6,095 nt of DNA, from contig JASFME010000140.1 in NCBI GenBank assembly GCA_050117725.1, forward strand, positions 1 through 6,095, written 5' to 3'. The notes beneath the pieces are model-generated. The model was not told the origin of the DNA and ran no database searches. It saw nothing but the letters and a program-made list of their open reading frames with translations. The first letter of the stretch is position 1, and the number at the start of each line of letters is the position of its first letter. Both the position numbers and the translations under genes were made by a program. Below are positions 5,786 through 6,095 of the stretch, piece after piece. This DNA is from JASFJH01 sp050117725 (lineage in GTDB: Bacteria > Pseudomonadota > Gammaproteobacteria > AKS1).

Positions 5786-6095
5786 TATAATTCGTTTCTA
5801 ATATTGTTTTGTATTTCATTGTTTTTCATGAAGATTATAATTTTACTCTCTCATTATCAATTTAGGTAAATCGAGACTCACCGCTCCAATGTGCAATATA
5901 TATCTCCAGAGTACATTTGGTCTCATTGCTATACTTGGTAATTGAACTTTTCAGTAAATTAACACTCACTGCGAATAACCGACCAAGGGTCGAGAGCGGT
6001 CAAACCATGCCTCTGGGCAACCAGGTTTTATCCATTTCGGATACGTTAAGCTTCATGCACACAATCTATACGGTTTGTTGTGCATTCCATCTACC
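5786..6095. other. AT-rich intergenic stretch without a supported gene
   Basis: No frame here has both a plausible start and a recognisable protein. The first half is very AT-rich; the second half is more mixed. Small structures are visible: a five-base-pair stem CGACC/GGTCG with an AAG loop (5980-5992), a weak CTGG-GCAA-CCAG hairpin followed by TTTT (6013-6029), and an inverted repeat near the right edge. On the minus strand the window enters in an open frame from 6094 that stops at 6053 (13 residues, with MHNKPYRL); it could be the end of a gene beyond the edge, but it is too short to judge. Confidence 0.5.
6055..6085. repeat. Inverted repeat near right edge
   Basis: ATGCACACAA (6055-6064) pairs with TTGTTGTGCAT (6075-6085), giving ten base pairs with one bulged base around a ten-base loop. 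The flanks are not T-rich enough for an intrinsic terminator on either strand. It could be an operator, a transcript hairpin or an element end; the neighbouring gene lies outside the window. Confidence 0.45.

Noticed and set aside
6009..6030. Hairpin CTGG-GCAA-CCAG followed by TTTT as a rho-independent terminator
   Set aside because: The stem is only four pairs plus a wobble, and no plus-strand gene ends upstream of it.
6045..6051. GTTAAGC as the R'' or R' box of a second attC in the right tail
   Set aside because: It fits GTTRRRY, but no partner L boxes with correct spacing and pairing were found within 150 bases on either side.

Overview
The window looks like a chromosomal segment from a high-GC gammaproteobacterium. 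The MutM protein is very close to the enterobacterial type, and the two-domain stress protein is of the UspE type. Genus cannot be set from sequence reading alone. No rRNA, tRNA, CRISPR array, transposase or integrase is visible.

Left part (1-3961, plus strand, GC-rich, tightly packed): the last 43 codons of an ABC transporter ATPase overlap by 4 bases (ATGA) a GldF-type permease. A GldG-type membrane-anchored auxiliary protein follows after 5 bases, then a DUF4340 protein after 4 bases, and finally mutM (fpg) after 13 bases. The first four genes form a classic 'gliding-motility-type' ABC exporter module. It is widespread in bacteria that do not glide, and its substrate there is unknown. mutM is a complete base-excision-repair glycosylase, probably read from the same transcript.

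Middle and right part (3962-6095): the character changes. Gaps lengthen, the strand switches and base composition falls, most sharply in the psiE gene, which is about one third GC. Two minus-strand genes, a PsiE-family membrane protein and a UspE-like tandem universal stress protein, are 21 bases apart and probably form an operon. Just past the uspE stop, on the same strand, lies a 79-base element with the architecture of an integron attC site: an exact RYYYAAC box, 5-base spacers, a CATCAAG/CTTATG stem with one extrahelical C, and a GTT triplet. A matching GTTRRRY core (GTTAGGT) lies 25 bases before the psiE start. It is the exact complement of the attC R'' box, as expected for the two ends of one cassette. 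The best reading is that psiE-uspE was a two-gene integron cassette of about 1.6 kb, now next to a housekeeping operon, either as an isolated insertion or at the edge of an integron array beyond the right end. This is inference and is the main item to check.

The last 310 bases (5786-6095) are AT-rich and contain no gene I can support, only small inverted repeats.
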